Positions 22,595-34,770 of a DNA stretch of 64,000 nucleotides are shown in pieces. The stretch is taken from assembly GCA_949752795.1 (NCBI GenBank), contig CATKHW010000365.1, positions 620,001-684,000 of the forward strand, in the 5' to 3' direction. Under the pieces are notes generated by a model. The model was not told where the DNA came from, made no database searches, and saw nothing but the letters and a program-made list of their open reading frames with translations. Source of the DNA: Hyperoodon ampullatus (taxonomy: Eukaryota > Chordata > Mammalia > Artiodactyla > Ziphiidae). Position numbers and translations under genes: made by a program. Numbering within the stretch: position 1 is the first letter of the stretch; each line of letters begins with the position of its first letter.

Positions 22595-24332
22595 TTGTTA
22601 GGCATTTGGACGGGCACATGTCACTGTTATTTCCCGACAGGAAGAAGAATTAACCAAAGATTCAGCCACCCACCGGGAACCAGTATAAGTCCTGAACCAA
22701 AATTTTGGACTTGCGGTCAGCTCACCAAAAACGAGTTGAAAAATGGAGCTCAGGGGCACAGCAATTCACAAACTGGCCGAGTAATAAAGGACAACTATTG
22801 TCCAAAAATCTGTTGAGGGAAGACAACGAGGCGGACTTGAAAGCGAGGCAGAATAGCAGGAAACAGATTTCAAGAGGTACGTTGGAATCGCCTTTAAAGC
22901 ACAGGAAGGGTTGAACAACTTTGCCAATGATGCACTTGGCCAAAAAGGGCGTATGCGTTTTCACCTGAATATATTCAGGAGAAAACGCATACGCCCTTTT
23001 TGGCCAAGCAAGCAAGCGGGCAATGCAAATCTGCACTACAAAGAAGTATCACTTCCGACCGGTCAAAAGGGACATCCACAAAATGTGTAAAAACCAGAAA
23101 GGCAAGACAGGCCCTGGAGAACAGGGAGCCTTGTTATGCTGATGGGCGGGATGTAAATTGCCAACTGCCTCTCTGGAGGAGTACATTGTGTTCCCTAAAA
23201 CAAGTAAAGAACAGAGCCACAGAGCCAAGGGCACTTCCAGTCTAGGGAATATACCTTGAGAAAACTGAAAATCAATAAGACAGAGTCACCCCAAAATTTA
23301 TGGCTGCACTGCTTACAAGGACCTCAACTTGGGTACACCTTAAATATCCCAGGAAATATAAAAATGGTTCAAAAAATTGTGGTACTTACGTGTGATGGAA
23401 TATCCCTCAGCCATGAAATCAATGTCATAAGACCAGTAGCAGCAAAATGGGTGGATTCAGGTACGATGGTTCTAAGTGAAATAAGTCACACAGAAAAAGA
23501 AACTTATCATAAGATATCACTTATGAAGAACCTGTAAACATGTCTACACTTGAACTGAGTTAGGAAAGAGAACAGTGTCTCACATTTAGAAAACACTCTT
23601 ATGCCTGCTTAAGGGGGAAGGAGAGGTGGGGTGATGCATAAAACCAGATTTTGATATAGGCAAAGGTACCGTTCCAAAAACCAACTATGGAATAGACAAG
23701 ACCTACACCTTCCTCAGTGAAAGGGACTCAAAACACCATATTTACCGCAGAGGAATAGATCTGACTAGTAAGAATCTTAAAACCTATGTATTGATATGTC
23801 TCCGTAAGGGAATCAAGTGTGTCTAGACTGGCATAAACATGGCAGCGAGAATCAGCTCAAACCCACTATAAAAAGGAATTTCAAAAAGAAAACAAAAAAA
23901 CTGGGAAATTCTTTACAATTCATTCAGAGTCTCTGATGAAACCTTTAATACCCTATCTACAATGACAGCTGGATGTGGCATAAGTAGGGACACTTGGGAC
24001 TGAGACGATTGGTGAGATTGGGTGAGCAAATGCAGACCCTTTAAAGCACAAATGCCTGGCACCTATTCCATGGGTCCCAACTCTCCAGGTTGAAGGGAAT
24101 ATTACTACAGCTATAACATGTACGGGAAACCTAGAGAACGAACCCAATGTGAATATGAAAGGTTTCTAAAACTCAACGAATAGTCCCTCTCCCGGTGCTC
24201 CGGTTTGACTTTCCATCTGCTTTACTATCAACCTCCCAAATTGGAGAGACAGCCCCTTTAACCTCCTGGTTCACACAGGTTTCCAATTTGGCAGAGGATG
24301 AAAGGGAAGAGGGAGAACCAATGAGAGAGTAG
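22595..24332 (+). repeat. Satellite monomer M14 (1,738 bp)
   Basis: Private cluster AGGAAGGGTTGAACAACTTTG near 22903 replaces the usual AGGAAGAGGGGCACAACTTCG. The palindrome has one change (TTTTCACCTG), the same as in M11 and M18. Type II. Confidence 0.97.
22935..23008. repeat. 74-bp palindrome in M14, one mismatch
   Basis: Left arm near the centre reads TTTTCACCTG instead of TTTTCTCCTG. Confidence 0.97.
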
Positions 24333-26071
24333 CTGTTAGGCATTTGGACGGGCACATATGAGTTTAATTTCCCAGCAGGAAGAAGAATTAACCAAAGTAT
24401 CAGCCCCCCACCGGGAACCAGCATAGGTCCTGAACCAAAATTTTGGACTTGCGGTCAGCTCACCAAAAACGAGTTGAAAAATTGAGCTAAGGGGCACAGC
24501 AATTCACAAACAGTCTGAGTAATAAAGGACAACTATGGTCCAAAAATCTCTTGAGGGAAGGCAATGAGGCGGACTTGAAAGCGAGGCAGAATAGCAGGAA
24601 ACAGATTTCAAGAGGTACGTTGGAATCGCCTTTAAAGCACAGGAAGAGGGGCACAACTTTGACAATGATGCACTTGGCCAAAAAGGGCGTATGCGTTTTC
24701 TCCTGAATATATTCAGGAGAAAACGCATACGCCCTTTTTGGCCAAGCAAGCAAGCGGGCAATGCAAATCTGCACTACAAAGAAGTATCACTTCCCACCGG
24801 TCAAAACGGACATCCACAAAATGTGTAAAAACCAGAAAGGCAAGACAGGCCCTGCAGAACAGGGAGCCTTGTTATGTTGATGGGCGGGATGTAAATTGCC
24901 AACTGTCTCTCTGGAGGAGTGCATTGTGTTCCCTAAAAGAAGTAATCAACAGAGCTACAGAGCCAAGGGCACTTCCAGTCTAGGGAATATACCTTTGGAA
25001 AACTGAAAATCAATAAGACAGAGCCACCCCAAAATTTAGGGCTGCACTGCTTAAAAGGACCTCAACTTGGGTACACCTTAAATATCCCAGGAAATATAAA
25101 AATGGTTCAAAAAATTGTGGTACTTACGTACGATGGAATATCCCTCATCCATGAAATCAATGTCATAAGACCAGTAGTAGCAAAATGGGTGGATTCAGGT
25201 ACGATGATTCTAAGTGAAATAAGTCACACAGAAAAAGAAACTTATCATAAGATATCACTTATGAAGATCCTGTAAACATGGCTACACTTGAATTGAGTTA
25301 GGAAAGAGAACAGTGTCTCACATTTAGAAAACACTCTTATGCCTGCTTAAGGGGGAAGGAGAGGTGGGGTGATGCATAAAACCAGAGTTTGATATAAGCA
25401 CAGGTACCGTTCCAAAAACCAACTATGGAATAGTCAAGACCTATACCTTCTTCAGTGAAAGGGACTCAAAACCCCATATTTCCCGCAGAGGAATATATCT
25501 GACTAGTAAGAATCTTAAGACCTATGTATTGATATGTCTCCGTAAGGGAATCAAGTGTGTCTAGACTGGCATAAACATGGCAGCGAGAATCAGCTCAAAC
25601 CCACTAAAAAAAGGAATTTCAATAACAAAACAAAAAAACTGGGAAATTCTTTACAATTCCTTCAGGGTCTCTGATGAAACCAGGAATGACCCTATCTTCA
25701 ACGACAGCTGGATGTGGCATAAGGTTGGACACTTGGGACTGAGAGGATTGGTGAGATTGGGTGAGCAAATGCAGACCCTTTAAAGCAATAATGCATGGCA
25801 CCCATTCCATGGGTCCCAACTCTCCAGGTTGAAGGGAATATTACTAAAGTTATAACACGTACGGGAAACCTAGAGAACGGACACACTGTGAATACGAAAG
25901 GTTTCTAAAACTCAATGAATAGTCCCTCTCCTGGTGCTCCAGTTTCACATTCCATCTGCTTTACTATCAACCTCCCAAGTTGAAGAGACAGCCCCTTTAA
26001 CCTCCTGGTTCGCACAGGTTGCCAATTTGGCAGAGGATGAAAGGGAAGAGGGAGAACCAATGAGAGAGTAG
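24333..26071 (+). repeat. Satellite monomer M15 (1,739 bp)
   Basis: First of four consecutive copies (M15-M18) that share CCCTGCAGAACAGG, TGTTGATGGGCGG and AACTGTCTCTCTGG. Perfect palindrome. Private ATATGAGTTTAATTTCCC at the start. Type I. Confidence 0.97.
24673..24746. repeat. 74-bp palindrome in M15, perfect
   Basis: Both 37-base arms are fully complementary without spacer. Confidence 0.98.
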
Positions 26072-27814
26072 CTGTTAGGCATTTGGACGGGCACATATCA
26101 CTCTAACTTCCCGGCAGGAAGAAGAATTAACCAAAGTCTCAGCCACCCACCGGGAACCAGCATAGGTCCTGAACCAAAATTTTGGACTTGCGGTCAGCTC
26201 ACCAAAAATGAGTTGAAAAATGGAGCTCAGGGTCACAGCAATACACAAACAAGCCAAGTAAAAAAGGACAACTATCGTCCAAAAATCTGTTGAGGGAAGG
26301 CAACGAGGCGGACTTGAATGCGAGGCAGAATAGCAGGAAACAGATTTCAAGAGGTACGTTGGAATCGCCTTTAAAGCACAGGAAGAGGGGCACAACTTCG
26401 ACAATGATGCACTTGGCCAAAAAGGGCGCATGCGTTTTCTCCTGAATATATTCAGGAGAAAACGCATACGCCCTTTTTGGCCAAGCAAGCAAGCATGCAG
26501 GCAATGCAAATCTGCACTACAAAGAAGTATCACTTCCCACCGGTCAAAAGGGACATCCACAAAATGTGTAAAAACCAGAAAGGCAAGACAGGCCCTGCAG
26601 AACAGGGAGCCTTGTTTTGTTGATGGGCGGGATGTAAATTGCCAACTGTCTCTCTGGAGGAGTGCATTGTGTTCCCTAAAACAAGTAATCAACAGAGCTA
26701 CAGAGCCAAGGGCACTTCCAGTCTAGGGAATATACCTTGGGAAAACTGAAAATCAATAAGATAGAGCCAGCCCAAAATTTAGGGCTGCAGTGCTTACAAG
26801 GACGTCAACTTGGGTACACCTTAAATATCCCAGGAAATATAAAAATGGTTCAAAAAATTGTGGTACTTACGTACGATGGAATATCCCTCAGCCATGAAAT
26901 CAATGTCATAAGACCAGTAGTAGCAAAATGGGTGGATTCAGGTACGATGATTCTAAGTGAAATAAGTCACACAGAAAAAGAAACTTATCATAAGATATCA
27001 CTTATGAAGATCCTGTAAACATGGCTACACTTGAACTGAGTTAGGAAAGAGAACAGTGTCTCACATTTAGAAAACACTCTTATGCCTGCTTAAGGGGGAA
27101 GGAGAGGTGAGGTGATGCATAAAACAAGAGTTTGATATAAGCACAGGTACCGTTCCAAAAACCAACTATGGAATAGAAAAGACCTACACCTTCCTCAGTG
27201 AAAGGGACTCAAAACCCCATATTTCCCGCAGAGGAATATATCTGACTAGTAAGAATCTTAAAACCTATGTATTGATATGTCTCCGTACGGGAATCAAGTG
27301 TGTCTAGACTGGCATAAACATGGCAGCGAGAATCAGCTCAAACCCAGTATAAAAAGGAATTTCAAAAACAAAACAAAAAAACTGGGAAATTCTTTACAAT
27401 TCCTTCAGGGTCTCTGATGAAACCTGGAATGACCCTATCTACAATGACAGCTGGATGTGGCATAAGGCTGGACACTTGGGACTGAAAGGAATGGTGAGAT
27501 TGGGTGAGCAAATGCAGACCCTTTAAAGCACAAATGCCTGGCACCTATTCCATGGGTCCCAACTCTCCAGGTTGAAGGGAATATGACCACCGCTATAACA
27601 TGTACTGGAAACCTAGAGAACGGACACACAGTGAATACGAAAGGTTTCTAAAACTTAACGAATAGTCCCTCTCCTGGTGCTCCGGTTTGACTTTCCATCT
27701 GCTTTACTATCAACCTCCCAACTTGGAGAGACAGCCCCTTTAAACTCCTGGTTCGCACAGGTTTCCAATTTGGCAGAGGATGAAAGGGAAGAGGGAGAAC
27801 CAATGAGAGAGTAG
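26072..27814 (+). repeat. Satellite monomer M16 (1,743 bp, longest)
   Basis: Carries a four-base gain right after the palindrome: AAGCAAGCATGCAGGCAATGC instead of AAGCAAGCGGGCAATGC. Shares the M15-M18 marks. Type II. Confidence 0.97.
26412..26485. repeat. 74-bp palindrome in M16, one mismatch
   Basis: Left arm reads GGGCGCATGCG instead of GGGCGTATGCG. The AAGC run that follows has a four-base gain. Confidence 0.97.
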
Positions 27815-29550
27815 CTGTTAGGCATTTGGACGGGCACATATCACTCTAACTTCCTGGCAGGAAGAAGAATTAACCAAAGTCTCAGCCCCCCACCGGGAAA
27901 CAGCATAGGTCCTGAACCAAAATTTTGGACTTGCGGTTAGCTCACCAAAAACGAGTTGAAAAATGGAGCTCAGGGGCACAGCAATTCACAAACAGTCCGA
28001 GTAATAAAGGACAACTATGGTCCAAAAATCTGTTGAGGGAAGGCATCGAGGCAGACTTGAATGTGAGGCAGAATAGCAGGAAACAGATTTCAAGAGGTAC
28101 GTTGGAATGGCCTTTAGCACAGGAAGAGGGGCACAACTTTGACAATGATGCACTTGGCCAAAAAGGGCGTATGCGTTTTCTCCTGAATATATTCAGGAGA
28201 AAACGCATACGCCCTTTTTGGCCAAGCAAGCAAGCTGGCAATGCAAATCTTCACTACAAAGAAGTATCACTTCCCACCGGTCAAAAGGGACATCCACAAA
28301 ATGTGTAAAAACCAGAAAGGCAAGACAGGCCCTGCAGAACAGGGAGCCTTGTTATGTTGATGGGCGGGATGTAAATTGCCAACTGTCTCTCTGGAGGAGT
28401 GCATTGTGTTCGCTAAAACAAGTAAACCACAGAGCTACAGAGCCAAGGGCACTTCCAGTCTAGGGAATATACCTTGGGAAAACTGAAAATCAACAAGACA
28501 GAGCCACCCAAAAATTTAGGGCTGCACTGCTTACAAGGACCTCAACTTGGGTACACCTTAAATATCCCAGGAAATATAAAAATGGTTCAAAAAATTGTGG
28601 TACTTACGTACGATGGAATATCACTCAGCCATGAAATCAATGTCATAAGACCAGTAGCAGCAAAATGGGTGGATTCAGGTACGATGATTCTAAGTGAAAT
28701 AAGTCACAGAGAAAAAGAAACTTATCATAAGATATCACTTATGAAGATCCTGTAAACATGGCTACACTTGAACTGAGTTAGGAAAGAGAACAGTGTCTCA
28801 CATTTAGAAAACACCCTTATGCCTGCTTTAGGTGGAAGTAGAGGTGGGGTGATGCATGAAACCAGAGCTTGATATAAGCACAGGTACCGTTCCAAAAACC
28901 AACTATGGAATAGACAAGACCTACACCTTCCTCAGTGAAAGGGACTCAAAACCCCATATTTCCCGCAGAGGAATATATCTGACTAGTAAGAATCTTAAAA
29001 CCTATGTATTGATATGTCACCGTAAGGGAATCAAGTGTGTCTAGACTGGCATAAACATGGCAGCGAGAATCAGCTCAAACCCACTATAAAAAGGAATTTC
29101 AAAAACAAAACAAAAAAACTGGGAAATTCTTTACATTTCCTTCATGGTCTCTGATGAAACCTGGAATGACCCTATCTACAACGACATCTGAATGTGGCAA
29201 AAGGCTGGACACTTGGGACTGAGAGGATTGGTGAGATTGGGTGAGCAAATGCAGACCCTTTAAAGCAATAATGCTTGGCACCCATTCCATGGGTCCCAAC
29301 TCTCCAGGTTGAAGGGAATATTACTACCGCTATAACATGTACGGGAAACCTAGAGAACGGACACACTGTGAATACGAAAGGTTTCTAAAACTAACGAATA
29401 GTCCCTCTCCTGGTGCTCCGTTTTGTCTTTCCATCTGCTTTACTATCAACCTCCCAACTTGGAGAGACAGCCCCTTTAAGCTCCTGGTTCGCACAGGTTG
29501 CCAATTTGGCAGAGGATGAAAGGGAAGAGGGAGAACCAATGAGAGAGTAG
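27815..29550 (+). repeat. Satellite monomer M17 (1,736 bp)
   Basis: Perfect palindrome. A loss of a few bases at GGCCTTTAGCACAGG near 28108 removes part of the usual CCTTTAAAGCACAGG. Private GCTTTAGGTGGAAGTAGAGG near 28825. Shares the M15-M18 marks. Type I. Confidence 0.97.
28153..28226. repeat. 74-bp palindrome in M17, perfect
   Basis: Both 37-base arms are fully complementary without spacer. Confidence 0.98.
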
Positions 29551-31290
29551 CTGTTAGGCATTTGGACGGGCATATATCACTCTAACATCCCGGCAGGAAG
29601 AAGAATTAACCAAAGTCTCAGCCCCCCACCGGGAACCAGCATAAGTCCTGAATCAAAATTTTGCACTTGCGGTCAGCTCACCAAAAACGCGTTGAAAAAT
29701 GGAGCTCAGGGGCACAGCAATTCACAAACTGGCCGAGTTTAAAGGACAACTATGGTCCAAAAATCTCTTGAGGGAAGGCAGCGAGGAGGACTTGAAAGCG
29801 AGGCAGAATAGCAGGAAACAGATTTCAAGAGATACTTTGGAATCGCCTTTAAAGCACAGGAAGAGGGGCACAACTTTGATAATGATGCACTTGGCCAAAA
29901 AGGGCGTATGCGTTTTCACCTGAATATATTCAGGAGAAAACGCATACGCCCTTTTTGGCCAAGCAAGCAAGCGGGCAATGCAAATCTGCACTACAAAGAA
30001 GTATCACTTCCCACCGGTCAAAAGGGACATCCACAAAATGTGTAAAAACCAGAAAGGCAAGACAGGCCCTGCAGAACAGGGAGCCTTGTTATGTTGATGG
30101 GCGGGATGTAAATTGCCAACTGTCTCTCTGGAGGAGTGCATTGTGTTCCCTAAAACAAGTAATCAACAGAGCTACAGAGCCAAGGGCACTTCCAGTCTAG
30201 GGAATATACCTTTGGAAAACTGAAAATCAATAAGACAGAGCCACCCCAAAATTTTGGGCTGCACTGCTTACAAGGACCTCAAATTGGGTACACCTTAAAT
30301 ATCCCAGGAAATATAAAAATGGTTCAAAAAATTGTGGTACTTACGTACGATGGAATATCCCTCAGCCATGAAATCAATGTCATAAGACCAGTAGCAGCAA
30401 AATGGGTGGATTCAGGTACGATGATTCTAAGTGAAATAAGTCACACAGAAAAAGAAACTTATCATAAGATATCACTTATGAAGATCCTGTAAACATGGCT
30501 ACACTTGAACTGAGTTAGGAAAGAGAACAGTGTCTCACATTTAGAAAACACTCTTATGCCTGCTTAAGGGGGAAGGAGTGGTGGGGTGATGCATAAAACC
30601 AGAGTTTGATATAAGCACAGGTACCGTTCCAAAAACCAACTATGGAATAGACAAGACCTACACCTTCCTCAGTGAAAGGGACTCAAAACCCCATATTTCC
30701 CGCAGAGGAATATATCTGACTAGTAAGAATCTTAAAACCTATGTATTGATATGTCTCCGTAAGGGAATCAAGTGTGTCTAGACTGGCATAAACATGGCAG
30801 CGAGAATCAGCTCAAACCCACTAAAAAAGGGAATTTCAATAACAAACCAAAAAAAAACTGGGAAATTCTTTACAATTCCTTCAGGTTCTCTGATGAAACA
30901 TGGAATGACCCTATCTACAATGACAGCTGGATGTGGCATAAGGCTGGACACTTGCGACTGAGAGGATTGGTGAGATTGGGTGAGCAAATGCAGACCCTTT
31001 AAAGCAATAATGCATGGCACCAATTCCATGGGTCCCAACTCTCCAGGTTGAAGGGAATATTACTAAAGTTATAACATGTACGGGAAACCTAGAGAACGGA
31101 CACACTGTGAATACGAAAGGTTTCTAAAACTCAACGAATAGTCCCTCTCCTGGTGCTCCGGTTTGACTTTCCATCTGCTTTACTATCAACCTCCCAACTT
31201 GGAGAGACAGCCCCTTTAACCTCCTGGTTCGCACAGGTTTCCAATTTGGCAGAGGATGAAAGGGAAGAGGGAGAACCAATGAGAGAGTAG
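29551..31290 (+). repeat. Satellite monomer M18 (1,740 bp), start of 12-mer copy 1
   Basis: From 29665 on this is the first monomer of the 12-mer unit. Marks are GCCGAGTTTAAAGGAC (loss of several bases), GGCAGCGAGGAGGAC, AGAGATACTTTGG and TTTGATAATGATGC. Last member of the M15-M18 run. Type I. Confidence 0.97.
29890..29963. repeat. 74-bp palindrome in M18, one mismatch
   Basis: Left arm reads TTTTCACCTG, as in M14. Confidence 0.97.
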
Positions 31291-31629
31291 CTGTTAGGCA
31301 TTTGGACGGGCACATATCACTCTAACTTCCCGGCAGGAAGAAGTATTAACCAAAGTCTCAGCCACCAACCGGGAACCAGCATAGGTCCTGAACCAAAATT
31401 TTGGACTTGCGGTCAGCTCACCCAAAACGAGTTGAAAAATGGAGCTCAGGGGCACAGCAATTCACAAACTGGCCAAGAAAAAAGGACAACTATCGTCCAA
31501 AAATCTGTTGAGGGAAGGCAACGAGGCGGACTTGAATGCGAGGTAGAATAGCAGGAAACAGATTTCAAGAGGTACGTTGGAATCACCTTTAAAGCACAGG
31601 AAGAGGGGCACAACTTCGACAATGATGCA

Positions 31630-31703
31630 CTTGGCCAAAAAGGGCGTATGTGTGTTCTCCTGAATATATTCAGGAGAAAACGCATACGCCCTTTTTGGCC
31701 AAG
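31630..31703. repeat. 74-bp palindrome in M19, two mismatches
   Basis: Left arm reads GTATGTGTGTTCTCC instead of GTATGCGTTTTCTCC. Confidence 0.96.
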
Positions 31704-31716
31704 CAAGCAAGCAAGC
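31701..31716 (+). repeat. Expanded AAGC run next to the palindrome (M19)
   Basis: Four AAGC units here, against about three in most monomers. The run overlaps the last three bases of the right palindrome arm. M31 (52558-52573) has the same four units as part of the 12-mer copy. M16 has a related four-base gain at 26483-26503. Confidence 0.85.
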
Positions 31717-33032
31717 GGGAAATGCAAATCTGCACTACAAAGAAGTATCACTTCCCACCGGTCAAAAGGGACATCCACAAAATGTGTAAAAACCAGAAAG
31801 GCAAGACAGGCCCTGAAGAACCGGGAGCCTTGTTATGCTGATGGGTGGGATGTAAATTGCCAACTGCCTCTCTGGAGGAGTGCATTGTGTTCCCTAAAAC
31901 AAGTAAACAACAGAGCTACAGAGCCAAGGGCACTTCCAGTCTAGGGAATATACCTTGGGAAAACTGAAAATCAATAAGACAGAGCCACCCCAAAATTTAC
32001 GGCTGCAGTGCTTACAAGGACGTCAACTTGGGTACACCTTAAATATCCCAGGAAATATAAAAATGGTTCAAAAAATTGTGGTACTTACGTACGATGGAAT
32101 ATCCCTCAGCCATGAAATCAATGTCATAAGACCAGTAGCAGCAAAATGGGTGGATTCAGGTACGATGATTCTAAGTGAAATATGTCACACAGAAAAATAA
32201 ACTTATCATAAGATATCACTTATGAAGATCCTGTAAACATGGCTACACTTGAACTGAGTTAGGAAAGAGAACAGTGTCTCACATTTAGAAAACATTCTTA
32301 TGCCTGCTTAAGGGGGAAGGAGAGGTGGGGTGATGCATAAAACCAGAGCTTCATATAAGCACAGGTACCGTTCCAAAAACCAACTATGGAATAGACAAGA
32401 CCTACACCTTCCTCAGTGAAAGGGACTCAAAACCCCATATTTCCCGCAGAGGAATATATCTGACTAGTAAGAATCTTAAAACCTATGTATTGATATGTCT
32501 CCGTACGGGAATCAAGTGTTTCTAGACTGGCATAAACATGGCAGCGAGAATCAGCTCAAACCCATTATAAAAAGGAATTTTAAAAACAAAACAAAAAAAC
32601 TGGGTAATTCTTTACAATTCCTTCAGGGTCTCTGATGAAACGTTAAATGACGCTATCTACAATGACAGCTGGATGTGGAATAAGGCTGGACACTTGGGAC
32701 TGAGAGGATTGGTGAGATTGGGTGAGCAAATGCAGACCCTTTAAAGCAATAATGCATGGCACCCACTCCATGGGTCCCAACTCTCCATGTTGAAGGGAAT
32801 ATTACTACAGTTATAACATGTACGGGAAACCTAGAGAACGGACACACTGTGAATACGAAAGTTTTCTAAAACTCAACGAATAGTCCCTCCCCTGATGCTC
32901 CGCTTTGACTTTCCATCTGCTTTACTATCAATCTCCCAACTTGGAGAGACAGCCCCTTTAACCTCCTGGTTCGCACAGGTTTCCAATTTCGCAGAGGATG
33001 AAAGGGAAGAGGGAGAACCAATGAGAGAGTAG

Positions 33033-34770
33033 CTGTTAGGCATTTGGACGGGCACATATCACTCTAACTTCCCGGCAGGAAGAAGAATTAACCAAAGTCT
33101 CAGCCCCCCACCGGGAACCAGCATAGGTCCTGAACCAAAATTTTGGACTTGCGGTCAGCTCACCAAAAACGAGTTGAAAAATGGAGCTCAGGGGCACAGC
33201 AATTCACAAACTGGCCGAGTAAAAAAGGACAACTATCGTCCAAAAATCTGTTGAGGGAAGGCAACGAGGCAGACTTGAAATCGAGGCTGAATAGCAGGAA
33301 ACAGATTTCAAAAGGTACTTTGGAATTGCCTTTAAAGCACAGGAAGAGGGGCACAAATTCGACAATGATGCACTTGGCCAAAAAGGGCGTATGCGTTTTC
33401 TCCTGAATATATTCAGGAGAAAACACATACGCCCTTTTTGGCCAAGCAAGCAAGCGGGCAATGCAAATCTGCACTACAAAGAAGTATCACTTCCCACCGG
33501 TCAAAAGGGACATCCACAAAATGTGTAAAAACCAGAAAGGCAAGACAGGCCCTGGAGAACAGGGAGCCTTGTTATGCTGATGGGCGGGATGTAAATTGCC
33601 AACTGCCTCTCTGGAGGAGTGCATTGTGTTCCCTAAAATAAGTAAACAACAGAGCTACAGAGCCAAGGGCACTTCCAGTCTAGGGAATATACCTTGGGAA
33701 AACTGAAAATCAATAAGACAGAGCCACCCCAAAATTTAGGGCTGCACTGCTTACAAGGACCTCAACTTTGGTACACCTTAAATATCCCAGGAAATATAAA
33801 AATGGTTCAAAAAATTGTGGTACTTACGTACGATGGAATATCCCTCAGCCATGAAATCAATGTCATAAGACCAGTAGCAGCAAAATGGGTGGATTCAGGT
33901 ACGATGATTCTAAGTGAAATAAGTCACACAGAAAAAGAAACTTATCATAAGATATCACTTATGAAGATGCTGTAATCATGGCTACACTTGAACTGAGTTA
34001 GGAAAGAGAACAGTGTCTCACATTTAGAAAACACTCTTATGCCTGCTTAAGGGGGAAGGAGAGGTGGGGTGATGCATAAAACCAGAGTTTGATATAAGCA
34101 CAGGTACCGTTCCAAAAACCAACTATGGAATAGACAAGACCTATACCTTCCTCAGTGAAAGGGACTCAAAACCCCATATTTCCCGCAGAGGAATATATCT
34201 GACTAGTAAGAATCTTAAAACCTATGTATTGATATGTCTCCGTAAAGGAATCAAGTGTGTCTAGACTGGCATAAACATGGCAGCGAAAATCAGCTCAAAC
34301 CCACTATAAAAAGGAATTTCAAAAACAAAACAAAAAAAGTGGGAAATTCTTTACAATTCCTTCAGGGTCTCTGATGAAACATGGAATGACCCTATCTACA
34401 ACGACAGCTGGATGTGGCATAAGGCTGGACACTTGGGACTGAGAGGATTGGGGAGATTGGGTGAGCAAATGCAGACCCTTTAAAGCACAAATGCCTGGCA
34501 CCCATTCCATGGGTCCCAACTCTCCAGGTTGAAGGGAATATTACTACAGTTATAACATGTACGGGAAACCTAGAGAACGGACACACTCTGAATACGAAAG
34601 GTTGGTAAAACTCAACGAATAGTCCCTCTCTTGGTGCTCCGGTTTGACTTCCATCTGCTTTACTATCAACCTCCCAACTTGGAGAGATAGCCCCTTTAAC
34701 CTCCTGGTTCACACAGGTTTCCAATTTGGCAGATTATGAAAGGGAAGAGGGAGAACCAATGAGAGAGTAG
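33033..34770 (+). repeat. Satellite monomer M20 (1,738 bp)
   Basis: Palindrome changed at one base of the right arm (AACACATACG). Its last ~125 bp (GTTTGACTTCCATC, GAGATAGCCCC, GCAGATTATGAAAGG) match the end of M23, part of a patch shared at a three-monomer offset. Type II. Confidence 0.97.
33373..33446. repeat. 74-bp palindrome in M20, one mismatch
   Basis: Right arm reads AACACATACG instead of AACGCATACG, a CpG-to-CpA change. Confidence 0.97.

Larger units (their letters stand above)
31291..33032 (+). repeat. Satellite monomer M19 (1,742 bp)
   Basis: Has four AAGC units after the palindrome instead of three. Also CCCTGAAGAACCGGG and a stop created at GAAAAATAAAC near 32192. Private GAAACGTTAAATGACGC near 32637. 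Type I. Confidence 0.97.

Noticed and set aside
26075..26692. 205-codon minus-strand frame, and the 231-codon one at 46938-47633
   Set aside because: These long frames arise where single-base indels happen to join shorter open stretches. They run through the palindrome and are not kept in other monomers.
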